From the IMG/VR virus record IMGVR_UViG_3300020439_000009, positions 1-49,890 of that record: a DNA stretch of 49,890 nt. One strand, written 5' to 3'. Source of the stretch: a virus. Below are positions 12,194 to 20,996 of this stretch, piece by piece (the stretch's first letter is position 1; the number at the start of each line of letters is the position of its first letter). The notes under the pieces are model-generated. The model searched no databases and was not told the origin of the DNA. It saw only the letters and a list, made by a program, of their open reading frames with translations. Made by a program: the position numbers and the translations under genes.

Positions 12194-12653
12194 CTAGCGC
12201 CCGTCTATTCCCCGCCTTTTGCATTGCCATCTCAGGATGTATACCCTTTTTAAGCCGATTATAAAATGCGGCATATGATACTTCACATCTCTCGTCGTCC
12301 ACCCACTCGGATATGTTCTTCTCCTCGCCGAATGCCTCTATCTTGACATTGGACTTCATATTATTCGCATTTTCTTTGGGAGTGAGCTCTCTGAGGTTAT
12401 CTCGGGTATTATTAAGACGATCTTTGTCGATATGGTCAACAAACACATACGGATTGGTAGTTCCGAGAACCATCCTGTGCATAGACCTGTGGCTTCCTTT
12501 TATTTTACTAACCGCATACCCATTCTTGTTCATATGCCAGCTATGCGCACTGAGGTATGGATAATCTTCTGGACTAACTTTAGCAGCCTTACCAGCTCCT
12601 CTTATGCCACTTAAAGGTATTTCTACATACCTCTCTTCTTCTCTCTTAGACAT
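12186..12653 (-). CDS. HNH homing-type endonuclease (155 aa)
   Basis: The central HNH_3 motif reads 'MHRMVLG' (about residue 58), then 'VFVDHIDKDRLNNTRDNLRELT' with conserved His-Ile-Asp and Asn residues (about 70-91). The C-terminal part ('ISEWVDDERCEVSYAAFYNRLKKG') resembles a modular DNA-binding helix pair found after such domains. Free-standing phage HNH genes of this type are mobile. Its start overlaps the upstream HTH gene by about 30 nt. Confidence 0.82.
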   Translation of the reverse strand: MSKREEERYVEIPLSGIRGAGKAAKVSPEDYPYLSAHSWHMNKNGYAVSKIKGSHRSMHRMVLGTTNPYVFVDHIDKDRLNNTRDNLRELTPKENANNMKSNVKIEAFGEEKNISEWVDDERCEVSYAAFYNRLKKGIHPEMAMQKAGNRRALDA

Positions 12654-12844
12654 TTTCCACTTCCCTTAGTCTTTTTTATGTTTTGCTTGTATCTTGACTT
12701 ACGTACTTGGTCTATTGTGACCCTATCCTTCTCGCCGATGCTGTATCTTATCCTTGTAAGCTCGTCAGCCATCATGCTGTCTGAATAAATTCCAGACATC
12801 TTCTTAATGAAGTCGTGTTCGTTGTCACTTAGTTTCCGTACCAT
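12623..12844 (-). CDS. Small basic protein, possible HTH (73 aa)
   Basis: I choose ATG 12844 (MVRKLSDNEHDFIKKMSGIYSD) because GGAGC precedes it and the upstream codons overlap the divergent promoter region. 'NEHDFIKKMSGIYSDSMMADELTRI' could form a helix-turn-helix and the C-terminus is highly basic, so DNA binding is likely. A role as regulator at the divergent switch is speculative. Confidence 0.55.
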   Translation of the reverse strand: MVRKLSDNEHDFIKKMSGIYSDSMMADELTRIRYSIGEKDRVTIDQVRKSRYKQNIKKTKGSGKCLREKKRGM

Positions 12845-12858
12845 ATTTTCTGCTCCAA

Positions 12859-12868
12859 GTGTATAATA
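12859..12868 (+). promoter_or_regulatory. Late promoter motif 1 (GTGTATAATA)
   Basis: First of six GTGTATAAT-like motifs, 40 nt upstream of the first plus-strand gene. No -35 is evident, as in T4 late promoters. The complementary strand shows TATTAT within a possible minus promoter for 12844. Confidence 0.6.
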
Positions 12869-12907
12869 CATTAGCCATAGCGTTTTACACAACAATAAGG
12901 TAATACA

Positions 12908-13066
12908 ATGAAGAAGATAGAAACTAGATTGACCGCCAAAGCGAGCCTTGATCTAGAGAGGCAGGTAGAAGAAGAATTAAATGTACCTGACCCTGAAGAA
13001 GAAAAGGCAGAAGCTTTATTCAAAGATGAAGATACCGAAGGGAATGACGGAGCAACAAGTTCTTGA
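12908..13066 (+). CDS. Small acidic leader-gene product (52 aa)
   Basis: Frame MKKIETRLTAKASLDLERQV... ends at TGA 13066, acidic C-terminus. AAGG SD 9 nt upstream and position right after the late promoter support it. Its last 41 nt overlap the sigma gene in another frame, implying translational coupling. Not recognised. Confidence 0.6.
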   Translation: MKKIETRLTAKASLDLERQVEEELNVPDPEEEKAEALFKDEDTEGNDGATSS

Positions 13067-13577
13067 GATAATCGAGAGAGTTGCCTCTAGATATGCCCAC
13101 AAGTTCAGATTCGGCTACTATACTGCCGAAGACATCAAGCAAGAAGCTATAATCATCGGAATGGAAGCTTTGAATAGATATGACGAAGCTCGCCCATTAG
13201 AAAACTTTTTAGCCGTACATATAAAAAATAGGCTTAATAACTTTAAGCGCGATAAATATTACCGGCAAACCAAAAAAGAAAACGATGAACGCACACAAAT
13301 GCTTAACAATAGCAAGAAGTTCCTAATGGAACCTCTTGATATTGATTATATTCGTGACGAAGAAGAAGATAACATGAAAGTCTTCTTTGACGAAGTTGAT
13401 CTCATTACTGTAAATGAGATGCTTGAACTCATCGACGAAGAATTAGATATATCTCTACGTGCAGATTATCTAAGAATAAGAGATGATGTGTATGTACCCA
13501 AACAAAAGCGGGAAGAAATATTTGCCCGCATAAAAGATATTCTCAAAGAAGGAGGATATGACTATGAAGAAGGGTAG
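13026..13577 (+). CDS. T4 gp55-like late sigma factor (183 aa)
   Basis: Region-2-like core: 'YYTAEDIKQEAIIIGMEALNRYDEARPLENFLAVHIKNRLNNFKR' spans about residues 30-74 and has the pattern of sigma region 2 in phage late factors. No region 4 is present and the length matches the T4 family. I set the start at 13026 (MKIPKGMTEQQVLEI); the frame is open from 12981 and Met at 13044 is an alternative. The protein would direct core polymerase to -35-less late promoters, fitting the GTGTATAAT motifs. Family-level confidence is good; target pairing is inference. Confidence 0.8.
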   Translation: MKIPKGMTEQQVLEIIERVASRYAHKFRFGYYTAEDIKQEAIIIGMEALNRYDEARPLENFLAVHIKNRLNNFKRDKYYRQTKKENDERTQMLNNSKKFLMEPLDIDYIRDEEEDNMKVFFDEVDLITVNEMLELIDEELDISLRADYLRIRDDVYVPKQKREEIFARIKDILKEGGYDYEEG

Positions 13578-14346
13578 ATTTTCTAAATCCGAGCAGGCAT
13601 TTATAAAAGAAAACTTTGAAAAGCTCTCAGTACAACAAATAGCCACTGAGTTAGATAGAGATCCTGACAGTATAGGTTCTTATATTATAAAAACTCATGG
13701 TGCTATATCTGACAAAGACATATATGATCTCAAGAAGCGCCCGTTTTGGAGAGATCTAACACAACAATTCTCTGAAGAAGAGCTTGAGACTGTTATTTAT
13801 CACTGGCAGAGAATTATCAGTCAATTCCGTGATGATGTTCTACCAACGGAAGAATTACAAGTTCTTGACGCCGTGAAGCTTGAAGTACTCATGAATCGCG
13901 CTCTCAAACAACAGCAGATAAATATGAACGATATCTCAATGTATGAGCAGATGATTACTGACGAAAAAGGAAAACCCATTGAAGATCAGGACAGAGACTA
14001 CCTGTTTAACCTAGAAAGACAGATAGCAGTCGCTAGAGCCGCGTTTGACAGCCTGTCGCGCGATTACAGAGACTTACAAACCAAAAAGGGCTCAATGCTC
14101 AAGGATTTAAAAGCCACCAGAGAACAGCGTATAAAACGCCTAGAGGATTCCAAGCAAACGTTCATTGGATGGGTAAGAAACCTCATGTCTAATAGCGAGG
14201 TTCGGCAAGAACTCGGCATGAAGATGGAAAAAATGAGGATGGCTATGGCTAATGAAAAAGCTAGAATGTCAGAATACCATACATACGAAGACAATATGGT
14301 AGATCAACCTTTTTTAACACCGGATACTGTTAAGGACAACGATTAA
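13564..14346 (+). CDS. Probable terminase small subunit (260 aa)
   Basis: An N-terminal helix-turn-helix ('KSEQAFIKENFEKLSVQQIATELDRDPDSIGSYI') is followed by a long, helical, charged region with coiled-coil character. This is the layout of small terminases that recognise phage DNA and assemble rings. It lies at the start of the packaging/head module, although 2.3 kb of other genes separate it from the large subunit. GGAGG is 8 nt before ATG 13564; ATG 13558 is too close to it. It is assigned by context and architecture. Confidence 0.65.
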   Translation: MKKGRFSKSEQAFIKENFEKLSVQQIATELDRDPDSIGSYIIKTHGAISDKDIYDLKKRPFWRDLTQQFSEEELETVIYHWQRIISQFRDDVLPTEELQVLDAVKLEVLMNRALKQQQINMNDISMYEQMITDEKGKPIEDQDRDYLFNLERQIAVARAAFDSLSRDYRDLQTKKGSMLKDLKATREQRIKRLEDSKQTFIGWVRNLMSNSEVRQELGMKMEKMRMAMANEKARMSEYHTYEDNMVDQPFLTPDTVKDND

Positions 14347-15440
14347 TGAAAACCGCTCTCATATATGGAGCCACAGGACAAGACGGTTCCTACTTATGTG
14401 AATTCCTATTAGAGAAAGACTATAAGGTTATAGCTGTCTCTCGTAGAACCTCATTTGATAACACAACCCGACTGAATCACTTACTATTGTACAACCAAAG
14501 CCTCATATTGGAGCGTGGTGATGTAACTGATTCCGGCAGCATCTATAGGCTTTTGAACAAGTATAAGCCCCAAGAAGTGTATAATCTTGCAGCACAGTCA
14601 CAAGTTTGGACTTCCTTTGAGCAACCTCAGTTGACATGGGATGTAACGGCGAATGGCTGCATGAATATATTGGAAGTTATTAGGAACATGCCAGAAGCAG
14701 ACAGGCCTAAGTTTTATCAGGCTTCTTCTTCTGAAATGTTTGGAGATTCATATAATGCATTCAACCGACAAGACGAGGAGACGAGGTTTAATCCGCAATC
14801 TCCATACGCTATTGCTAAGTTGTCTGCTCACCATTCAGTTGCCCTTTACCGCCAGTCTTATGGTTTATTTGCCTGTGGTGGCATTCTTTTTAACCATGAG
14901 TCAGAAAGAAGAGGCGAGCATTTCGTTTCTCGTAAAATAACAAGGTGGATTGGCGATTTTGTTTGGTGGTGTGAAAAACAAGGACTAGATCCAAGTCGCG
15001 CGCATTTTGATTTGGATTTTGAAGACGAAGACTATATCCATAGTAATCGTGAGGAGTTTCCTAAGTTAAAGCTGGGGAATCTCAAGGCAAAGCGGGATTG
15101 GGGACATGCGGAAGATTATGTACGGGCCATGTGGCTTATGCTACAGCATGAAGAACCAGATGATTTTGTTATCGCTACAGGCGCAACACATGAGATCACT
15201 GATTTTCTTGAAGAAGCATTTAGTTGCATTGGCTTGGATCAGTATCAGAAATTTATACGCATAGACTCGGATCTGTTTCGCCCTTCGGAGGTTCCTTATT
15301 TGCGAGGAAGTGCAAATAAGGCGAAGACGCAGCTTGGCTGGATGCCAAGCATTTCGTTTGAAGAACTAGTAAGCAGAATGGTCGAACATGACATCATACG
15401 AAGTCGTGGTGGATGTCTCCAAGGTAGTTCACCTAGCTAG
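14346..15440 (+). CDS. gmd: GDP-mannose 4,6-dehydratase (364 aa)
   Basis: Extended short-chain dehydrogenase that converts GDP-D-mannose to GDP-4-keto-6-deoxymannose, the precursor of GDP-fucose, rhamnose and perosamine. Visible are the NADP Rossmann motif GATGQDG (residues 8-14), the catalytic SSSE (127-130) and YxxxK (Y154, K158), and the family signature 'NHESERRGEHFVSRKI' (183-198). Length is normal. It is encoded among packaging genes with an overlapping start at the terminase stop. The phage may alter host surface glycans or supply sugar for virion decoration. Confidence 0.93.
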   Translation: MKTALIYGATGQDGSYLCEFLLEKDYKVIAVSRRTSFDNTTRLNHLLLYNQSLILERGDVTDSGSIYRLLNKYKPQEVYNLAAQSQVWTSFEQPQLTWDVTANGCMNILEVIRNMPEADRPKFYQASSSEMFGDSYNAFNRQDEETRFNPQSPYAIAKLSAHHSVALYRQSYGLFACGGILFNHESERRGEHFVSRKITRWIGDFVWWCEKQGLDPSRAHFDLDFEDEDYIHSNREEFPKLKLGNLKAKRDWGHAEDYVRAMWLMLQHEEPDDFVIATGATHEITDFLEEAFSCIGLDQYQKFIRIDSDLFRPSEVPYLRGSANKAKTQLGWMPSISFEELVSRMVEHDIIRSRGGCLQGSSPS

Positions 15441-15666
15441 GAGGCATGGGATACCATGCAAAAAATCTAAATTTAGATCTTTTGAAGTTCAGGCTAATGA
15501 CCCTGATGAAGTTTGTTATCTAGTTATAACTAAACTATGGTTTGAATTGACTAAAGAAGCATTTGTGAGCGCGCCGGAAAAGGTGGTCGAAAACTTACGT
15601 TCTAATGACGACCTATACAATAAATTCATGCAGAGAGTGAAGGTGATAAAAATTAAAAAATCTTGA
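15388..15666 (+). CDS. Hypothetical protein (92 aa)
   Basis: Starts inside the end of gmd in another frame. 92-aa product with 'VVHLARRHGIPCKKSKFRSFEVQ' and a basic C-terminus. No SD of note. Not recognised. Confidence 0.55.
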   Translation: MTSYEVVVDVSKVVHLARRHGIPCKKSKFRSFEVQANDPDEVCYLVITKLWFELTKEAFVSAPEKVVENLRSNDDLYNKFMQRVKVIKIKKS

Positions 15667-15711
15667 TAAACAAGGCAGGACACATAAAAGGCTTACATAT
15701 GAGAAACCAAA

Positions 15712-16041
15712 ATGAAGAAAATACTTTTATTCGGTGTCCTAAATATCATCGCATTAAGCACATTTATTTATTATACCCATAAGAAAATTACAGTGATTGA
15801 GTCTAACCAAGACAAAATCGCCAAGCGTATAGAAGAGCAAATTGCTGAAGACATGAGATGGAGAACATATTCTTCTCAGTTCTTCCAAACTTTCTTTTCT
15901 TTTCAACAAGAGTTACTTAAACAAGTAATGCAAAGGAACACAGCCTCAGATGAAGAGGAACTATCAGGACCCCGTTTACAAACGGTGGAGACAAGAAATC
16001 TACCGGAGAGACCGGTTCAAATGCCAGATGCCGACAGCTAA
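15712..16041 (+). CDS. Membrane-anchored coiled-coil protein (109 aa)
   Basis: A hydrophobic N-terminal anchor ('ILLFGVLNIIALSTFIYY', residues 4-21) is followed by a charged helical region. It has the shape of an inner-membrane protein with a small external or cytoplasmic domain; an i-spanin shape is possible, but no partner is seen. Its last 92 nt overlap the HNH gene in a different frame. Confidence 0.6.
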   Translation: MKKILLFGVLNIIALSTFIYYTHKKITVIESNQDKIAKRIEEQIAEDMRWRTYSSQFFQTFFSFQQELLKQVMQRNTASDEEELSGPRLQTVETRNLPERPVQMPDADS

Positions 16042-16225
16042 TGGTAAATGCGGGTCTACTAGACAAATACAGGCCCACCATATAAAGACTTGGGCAAATG
16101 CTAGTTATCTACGTTACGATGTAGATAACGGCATAACCCTTTGTCGTCATTGTCATGAAAGAGTGACAGGACATGAAAACCACTACGAACAAATATTTAG
16201 TGAGATTGTAAGAAATAAGAAATGA
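15950..16225 (+). CDS. HNH endonuclease (91 aa)
   Basis: Compact HNH domain: 'WRQEIYRRDRFKCQM' (about residues 13-27), 'QAHHIKTWANASYLRYDVDNGITLCRHCHERV' (about 41-72) gives the His-His, Asn and Cys-x2-Cys positions. HNH proteins beside large terminase are known to cooperate with it in cos cleavage in HK97-like phages, and the location just upstream of terL fits. Confidence 0.85.
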   Translation: MKRNYQDPVYKRWRQEIYRRDRFKCQMPTANGKCGSTRQIQAHHIKTWANASYLRYDVDNGITLCRHCHERVTGHENHYEQIFSEIVRNKK

Positions 16226-16707
16226 GCGGGTCTTATACCATCATACAAGACTCCAGAGAAAAGAACGGCTGGACCTTTGCTTCTTACGAGAAATGCAAAG
16301 AACTAAAAACAAGAACTTTATGTACAGGTGACTACACCGCTAGAGGTTTAGAAAAATATCTAGCGATAGAAAGAAAAGCTAGCACCGGAGAACTAAACTT
16401 AAATCTTGGCAAAAAAAGAAAAGCTTTTGAGGCTGAGATGAAGAGATTATCTAAGTTTAGATTTAAGTACATTATATGCGAGTTCTCAATTGAGGATTTA
16501 ATGAAGTTTCCTGAGAATTCTGGCATACCTAAGAAACAGTGGCAGTTCACACGCATGAATGGAAAGTTCATGCTTAAGAAGTTATACGAATACCAAGATC
16601 TATACGATATCCCTACCATATTTTGTGGGGATAGACTTGCCGCAGAGGAAAGAGCGATAAGGATATTCGACGAAGTTTCGGAGATGCTATTACGTGGATC
16701 AAACTAA
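16222..16707 (+). CDS. ERCC4-type nuclease (161 aa)
   Basis: The N-terminal half shows the XPF/ERCC4 nuclease signature: 'QDSREKNGW' (about residues 9-17), 'TGDYTARG' (35-42) and 'IERKAS' (49-54), the GDx..ERKxxxD-type active site. Such enzymes cut branched DNA, useful for clearing junctions before packaging. ATGA overlaps the HNH stop, and its own end overlaps the terL GTG start, so HNH-ERCC4-terL are one coupled block. Confidence 0.83.
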   Translation: MSGSYTIIQDSREKNGWTFASYEKCKELKTRTLCTGDYTARGLEKYLAIERKASTGELNLNLGKKRKAFEAEMKRLSKFRFKYIICEFSIEDLMKFPENSGIPKKQWQFTRMNGKFMLKKLYEYQDLYDIPTIFCGDRLAAEERAIRIFDEVSEMLLRGSN

Positions 16708-18664
16708 AAGAATTGAAGAAGTAATCGAAGAAGCTTGGTTGAACATCGACGTTGATGAGACAAAGCTAATCAATCCTTTTTCTATAGACGCAGATGTTCC
16801 GTTCGAGACAAAACTAACTTGGCTTATGTCTCAACCAGAGTATTTCTCTTTTGTAGCCAAGGAGCTCTTAAATATAGAGATACTTCCACTACAGGCATTA
16901 ATGCTTGAGGAAATGTGGAATCGGAAGTTTCCTATGTTAATAGCCTCTCGTGGTTTTGGTAAATCTTTTATACTCTCTCTTTACTCAATACTTCGCGCAT
17001 TGCTAATGCCGGGTAGAAGAATAGTTGTTGTTGGTGCTGCCTTTAGACAATCTAAAGTTCTCTTTGAATACATGAGTACGATGTGGAGGAATGCCGCTCT
17101 ACTCAGAGACATAGTTGGAACGACAGGAGGCCCAAGAAGTCAGGTAGATATGTGTCGTCTTACAATAGGCGAAAGCACAATCACATGTTTGCCGCTTGGC
17201 GATGGTAGTAAAATTCGTGGTCAAAGAGCCAACGATATTATTGCCGACGAGTTTGCATCTATACCTCGTGACATATTTGAAAATGTTGTTGCTGGTTTTG
17301 CTGCTGTTAGCGCGTCTCCTGTAGAAAATGTAAAGCTAGAAGCCGCAAAGAAGAAAGCCATAGAGCTTGGTACTGAGTTTACTGTAGAAGAAAAGAAGAC
17401 TACTAAGACAAACCAAATCATATTGTCCGGTACTGCCTTTTATGACTTTAATCATTTTGCCGATTACTGGAAAAGATATAAAAGCATAATTGAGAGTAAG
17501 GGCGAAGAAAAGAAACTTAGAGAAGTATTTAAGGGCGAAGTACCTTCTGATTTTAACTGGAAAGACTATAGTGTAATCAGAGTTCCTTTTGAATTGTTAC
17601 CTCATGGATTTATGGACGCTGGGCAAGTGGCAAGGTCTAAGGCAACAGTTCACTCTGGTATTTACCAGATGGAATACGGAGCTTGCTTTACTACAGACAG
17701 TCAGGGATTTTTCAAAAGGTCTTTGATAGAAAGCTGTGTAGTATCTCCAAATAATGTCATAGATTTAAGAAGTGGTCAGGTCAACTTTCAGCCAATGATA
17801 CGAGGCAATCCTCAAGCTAAGTATATATATGGTGTTGACCCAGCTTCCGAAGTTGACAACTTTAGCATTGTTGTTTTAGAGGTGCATGAAGACCACAGAA
17901 GAGTTGTGTATTGCTGGACAACAAACAGACAGCAGCACAAAGAAGAGCTAAAGGCAAAACTAGCAGACGAGGATGATTTCTATTCATACTGCGCTAGAAA
18001 AATTAGAGATCTTATGAGAACCTTCCCTTGTGAGCATATAGCCATGGATGCTCAGGGTGGAGGTATTGCTGTGATGGAAGCACTTCATGACAAAGACAAG
18101 ATTAGAGAAAACGAAGTAGCTATCTGGCCGATTATCGAAGAAGGAAAAGAAAAAGACACAGATGGAAATCCCGGATCGCATATCCTAGAAATGTGCCAAT
18201 TTGCAAAGTATGATTGGCTCGCAGAAGCTAATCATGGACTTAGGAAAGACTTTGAAGACAAAGCTTTACTATTCCCATATTTTGACGCGGCGACCATAGG
18301 CCTAGCAATCTCTGACGACAAACTAAGAGGAAGAAAATACGATACTCTAGAAGATTGCGTGATGGAAATAGAAGAGTTGAAGAATGAGCTTTCTATGATA
18401 GTAGTCACGCAGACAAACTCTGGTCGTGAAAGATGGGACACTCCTGAAGTGAAACTTCCGGGCGGTAGAAAAAATAGAATTCGTAAAGACCGTTATTCAT
18501 CTTTAATAATGGCAAACATGGCCGCTAGGAGTAGACAAAGGGCTCCAGCTCCAGTAAATTATGAGACATATGGCGGATTTGCCAATACAGAAAGTAAGTC
18601 GGATTCGGGTCCTGAATATATGGGTCCTGCTTGGTTTACCGAAGGAATGAAAGATGTTTATTAA
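16694..18664 (+). CDS. terL: Terminase large subunit (656 aa)
   Basis: Starts at GTG 16694 with GGAG 11 nt upstream. The ATPase domain shows a Walker A-type 'SRGFGKS' (residues 85-91) and a Walker B 'DIIADEF' (181-187), with a coupling motif around 'ILSGTAFYD'. The C-terminal RNase H-like nuclease begins at 'YGVDPASEVDNFSIVV' with a second acidic site at 'HIAMDAQGG'. It powers DNA translocation into the prohead and cuts the concatemer. Length and motif order are typical of the T4/HK97 terminase superfamily. Confidence 0.93.
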   Translation: MDQTKRIEEVIEEAWLNIDVDETKLINPFSIDADVPFETKLTWLMSQPEYFSFVAKELLNIEILPLQALMLEEMWNRKFPMLIASRGFGKSFILSLYSILRALLMPGRRIVVVGAAFRQSKVLFEYMSTMWRNAALLRDIVGTTGGPRSQVDMCRLTIGESTITCLPLGDGSKIRGQRANDIIADEFASIPRDIFENVVAGFAAVSASPVENVKLEAAKKKAIELGTEFTVEEKKTTKTNQIILSGTAFYDFNHFADYWKRYKSIIESKGEEKKLREVFKGEVPSDFNWKDYSVIRVPFELLPHGFMDAGQVARSKATVHSGIYQMEYGACFTTDSQGFFKRSLIESCVVSPNNVIDLRSGQVNFQPMIRGNPQAKYIYGVDPASEVDNFSIVVLEVHEDHRRVVYCWTTNRQQHKEELKAKLADEDDFYSYCARKIRDLMRTFPCEHIAMDAQGGGIAVMEALHDKDKIRENEVAIWPIIEEGKEKDTDGNPGSHILEMCQFAKYDWLAEANHGLRKDFEDKALLFPYFDAATIGLAISDDKLRGRKYDTLEDCVMEIEELKNELSMIVVTQTNSGRERWDTPEVKLPGGRKNRIRKDRYSSLIMANMAARSRQRAPAPVNYETYGGFANTESKSDSGPEYMGPAWFTEGMKDVY

Positions 18665-18668
18665 TTTG

Positions 18669-18678
18669 GTGTATAATC
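18669..18678 (+). promoter_or_regulatory. Late promoter motif 2 (GTGTATAATC)
   Basis: Lies directly after the terL stop and 51 nt before the portal ATG. No -35 visible. Confidence 0.6.
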
Positions 18679-18728
18679 AATTAGATTAATTTATACATCA
18701 TTCAAATTGCAATCTGATTGGGGCCAAA

Positions 18729-20939
18729 ATGCCAGAAGACAACATCCCAGAACAACAAAAAGCAAACGGCTTCGTTACTTGGACAGACGAGCAGGGTATG
18801 CAAGATGCCCTCGATCAGACCTATGACAATGTAGACCATTATGATGGTGTGCAAAAAGCAGTTGCTTATAGCGGTGTATCTGGTCGTCGTTCTTTTATTG
18901 ATATTGAGCCAAACAGATCTGTAAGGGTTGGCTTTGACCGTAGTGATTACAACAGATTTCGCCCTACGGAAACTGTACCAAAAGAGCAGAAGAATGCAAT
19001 TCGTATGTGCATGGCTGCTTATGACAAGGTTGGTATCATCAGAAATGTTGTTGACCTTATGTCTGACTTTGCTTGTCAGGGCATTTCTATTGTCCACCCA
19101 AATAAAAGAATAGAGAAGTTTTACAACAAATGGTTCTCAAAAATAAATGGTAAAGAAAGAGCTGAAAGATTTCTAAACCTTTTTTACAGAACCGGAAATG
19201 TAGTAGTAAAAAGAAGAACTGCTAAATTAAGCAAACAAGCAGAGCAAGACCTAATGAAATCTGCCGGACAGGTAGATACAAAAATCCGTAGAAGAAAAGT
19301 AAACCAAAGAGAGATACCTTGGGGATATGACTTCCTAAACCCTCTATCTATAGAAGTAGAAGGCGGACAGCTAGCTAGATTTGTAGGAGAGCCTCGTCTC
19401 GTATTGAAGATATCAAAATCAATTACGAAGATGACACAAAATCGAAGATACTCTACTAGCTTAGTTTCTCAGTTGCCGCCAGATATATTAAAGGCCATAA
19501 ACAACGGTGACAACACAGTACCTTTAGATCCTGAAAAAGTCTCTGTCCATTATTATAAAAAGGATGACTGGTTGGTTTGGGCGAATCCAATGATTTACTC
19601 AATCCTAGATGATATCATCATGCTAGAAAAAATGAAGCTAGCTGATGTCGCTGCTCTAGATGGCGCTATATCTAATGTCCGGCTTTGGAGTCTTGGTGAT
19701 ATAGATAACAAAATCTTGCCTACAAAAAATGCGATCAATAAGCTAAGAAATATTTTAGCTAGTAATGTTGGCGGCGGTACTATGGATTTGGTATGGGGTC
19801 CTGAATTAAGTTTTACAGAGTCAAGCACTCAAGTATATAGATTCTTAGGAAAAGAAAAATACGAACCAGTCCTTACCAATATTTATGCTGGACTTGGTAT
19901 ACCTCCTACTCTTACTGGGCTCGCTAGTAATGGTGGAGGTTTCACTAATAACTTTATTAGTTTGAAAACTCTTGTAGAAAGATTAGAGTACGGAAGATCG
20001 GCTCTTATTAATTGGATGAATGAAGAGCTTGAAGTCATACGAAAAGCCATGGGCTTTAGACTCCCTCCGCAAATTCATTTTGACCAAATGATACTTTCTG
20101 ATGAGTCGGCAGAGAAAAATCTGCTAATTCAACTCGCTGATAGAGACATTATTAGCGGCGAAACATTACTAGAAAGATTTGGAGAGATTCCGTCAATCGA
20201 AAAAATAAGAATAAGAAGAGAAGTAAAAGACAGAGATGGAGATTCACTTACTCCTCCCAAGGCAAGTCCGTACCACAACCCTCAACACAAAGAAGATGTG
20301 GCAAAGCTTTCTATTAATAAAGATATTCTTGACAACGAAGAATATTTAGAAAGCATCGGACTTCCGCCGAAGGACGAGGAAGTAGAGGTTGATACTGAGA
20401 AAGAAGGTCAGCCACAAGAGAAGCAACAGCAAGAGAAAGAGTTTGATCCTGTAGGAAGGCCTGAAGATGGTCGTCCTAAAAATGCTAAAGATAAGCAGAA
20501 AAGAAAACAGAAGATTGTTAATCCTCGTTCTGGGCCTCCAACATCTAGTAATGATAAAAGGTCTGACATAAATTCTGTGGACTATATATCTGTCAATGAC
20601 TTAGTTTGGGCTTCGGAAGCTCAGAAGAAGATCTCTGAGATAATTAACCCAGCAGTCCTTGCATCATTAGACAAAAAGAACTTAAGAAGTCTTACAAAGA
20701 AAGAAGTCAAAGACTTAGAGAACTTGAAGTTCAATGTTCTTTGCGCGATGGATAGCGGACAAGATGTTACCGCAGAGACCGTCAATCATGCACTTAAGTT
20801 TTCAAAACCAGACATGAATAGTTATAATTCAACCTTAGCTTCTTTAGTGGATGGCTTTGTCGAATCCAATTCTAGACAACCAACCATTGATGAATTTAGG
20901 AGCATTAGAGTTTCTGCATACGTGGCTACTAAAAACTAA
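18729..20939 (+). CDS. Portal protein (736 aa)
   Basis: The dodecameric DNA gate at the capsid vertex. It is assigned by position immediately after terL, size, and portal-like features: an N-terminal wing region, 'SPASIEVEGG'-type domain organisation around 'DFLNPLSIEVEGGQL', and a central 'GLGIPPTLTGLASNGGGF' near residue 390 typical of phage portals. The C-terminal ~200 residues are charged and low in complexity (GQPQEKQQQEKEF), then a helical tail. Longer than the common 450-550 aa portals because of that extension. Confidence 0.85.
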   Translation: MPEDNIPEQQKANGFVTWTDEQGMQDALDQTYDNVDHYDGVQKAVAYSGVSGRRSFIDIEPNRSVRVGFDRSDYNRFRPTETVPKEQKNAIRMCMAAYDKVGIIRNVVDLMSDFACQGISIVHPNKRIEKFYNKWFSKINGKERAERFLNLFYRTGNVVVKRRTAKLSKQAEQDLMKSAGQVDTKIRRRKVNQREIPWGYDFLNPLSIEVEGGQLARFVGEPRLVLKISKSITKMTQNRRYSTSLVSQLPPDILKAINNGDNTVPLDPEKVSVHYYKKDDWLVWANPMIYSILDDIIMLEKMKLADVAALDGAISNVRLWSLGDIDNKILPTKNAINKLRNILASNVGGGTMDLVWGPELSFTESSTQVYRFLGKEKYEPVLTNIYAGLGIPPTLTGLASNGGGFTNNFISLKTLVERLEYGRSALINWMNEELEVIRKAMGFRLPPQIHFDQMILSDESAEKNLLIQLADRDIISGETLLERFGEIPSIEKIRIRREVKDRDGDSLTPPKASPYHNPQHKEDVAKLSINKDILDNEEYLESIGLPPKDEEVEVDTEKEGQPQEKQQQEKEFDPVGRPEDGRPKNAKDKQKRKQKIVNPRSGPPTSSNDKRSDINSVDYISVNDLVWASEAQKKISEIINPAVLASLDKKNLRSLTKKEVKDLENLKFNVLCAMDSGQDVTAETVNHALKFSKPDMNSYNSTLASLVDGFVESNSRQPTIDEFRSIRVSAYVATKN

Positions 20940-20941
20940 AC

Positions 20942-20990
20942 CCTCATTTTAAGCACGATTAAAAAAAAGAAGTGTATACTAAAATGAGGT
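20942..20990 (+). promoter_or_regulatory. Late promoter motif 3 inside an inverted repeat
   Basis: GTGTATACTA (20972-20981) lies within arms CCTCATTTTA (20942-20951) and TAAAATGAGG (about 20980-20990). The 10-bp arms with an A-rich loop could end portal transcripts while the promoter starts the next unit. Confidence 0.55.
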
Positions 20991-20996
20991 GATACG

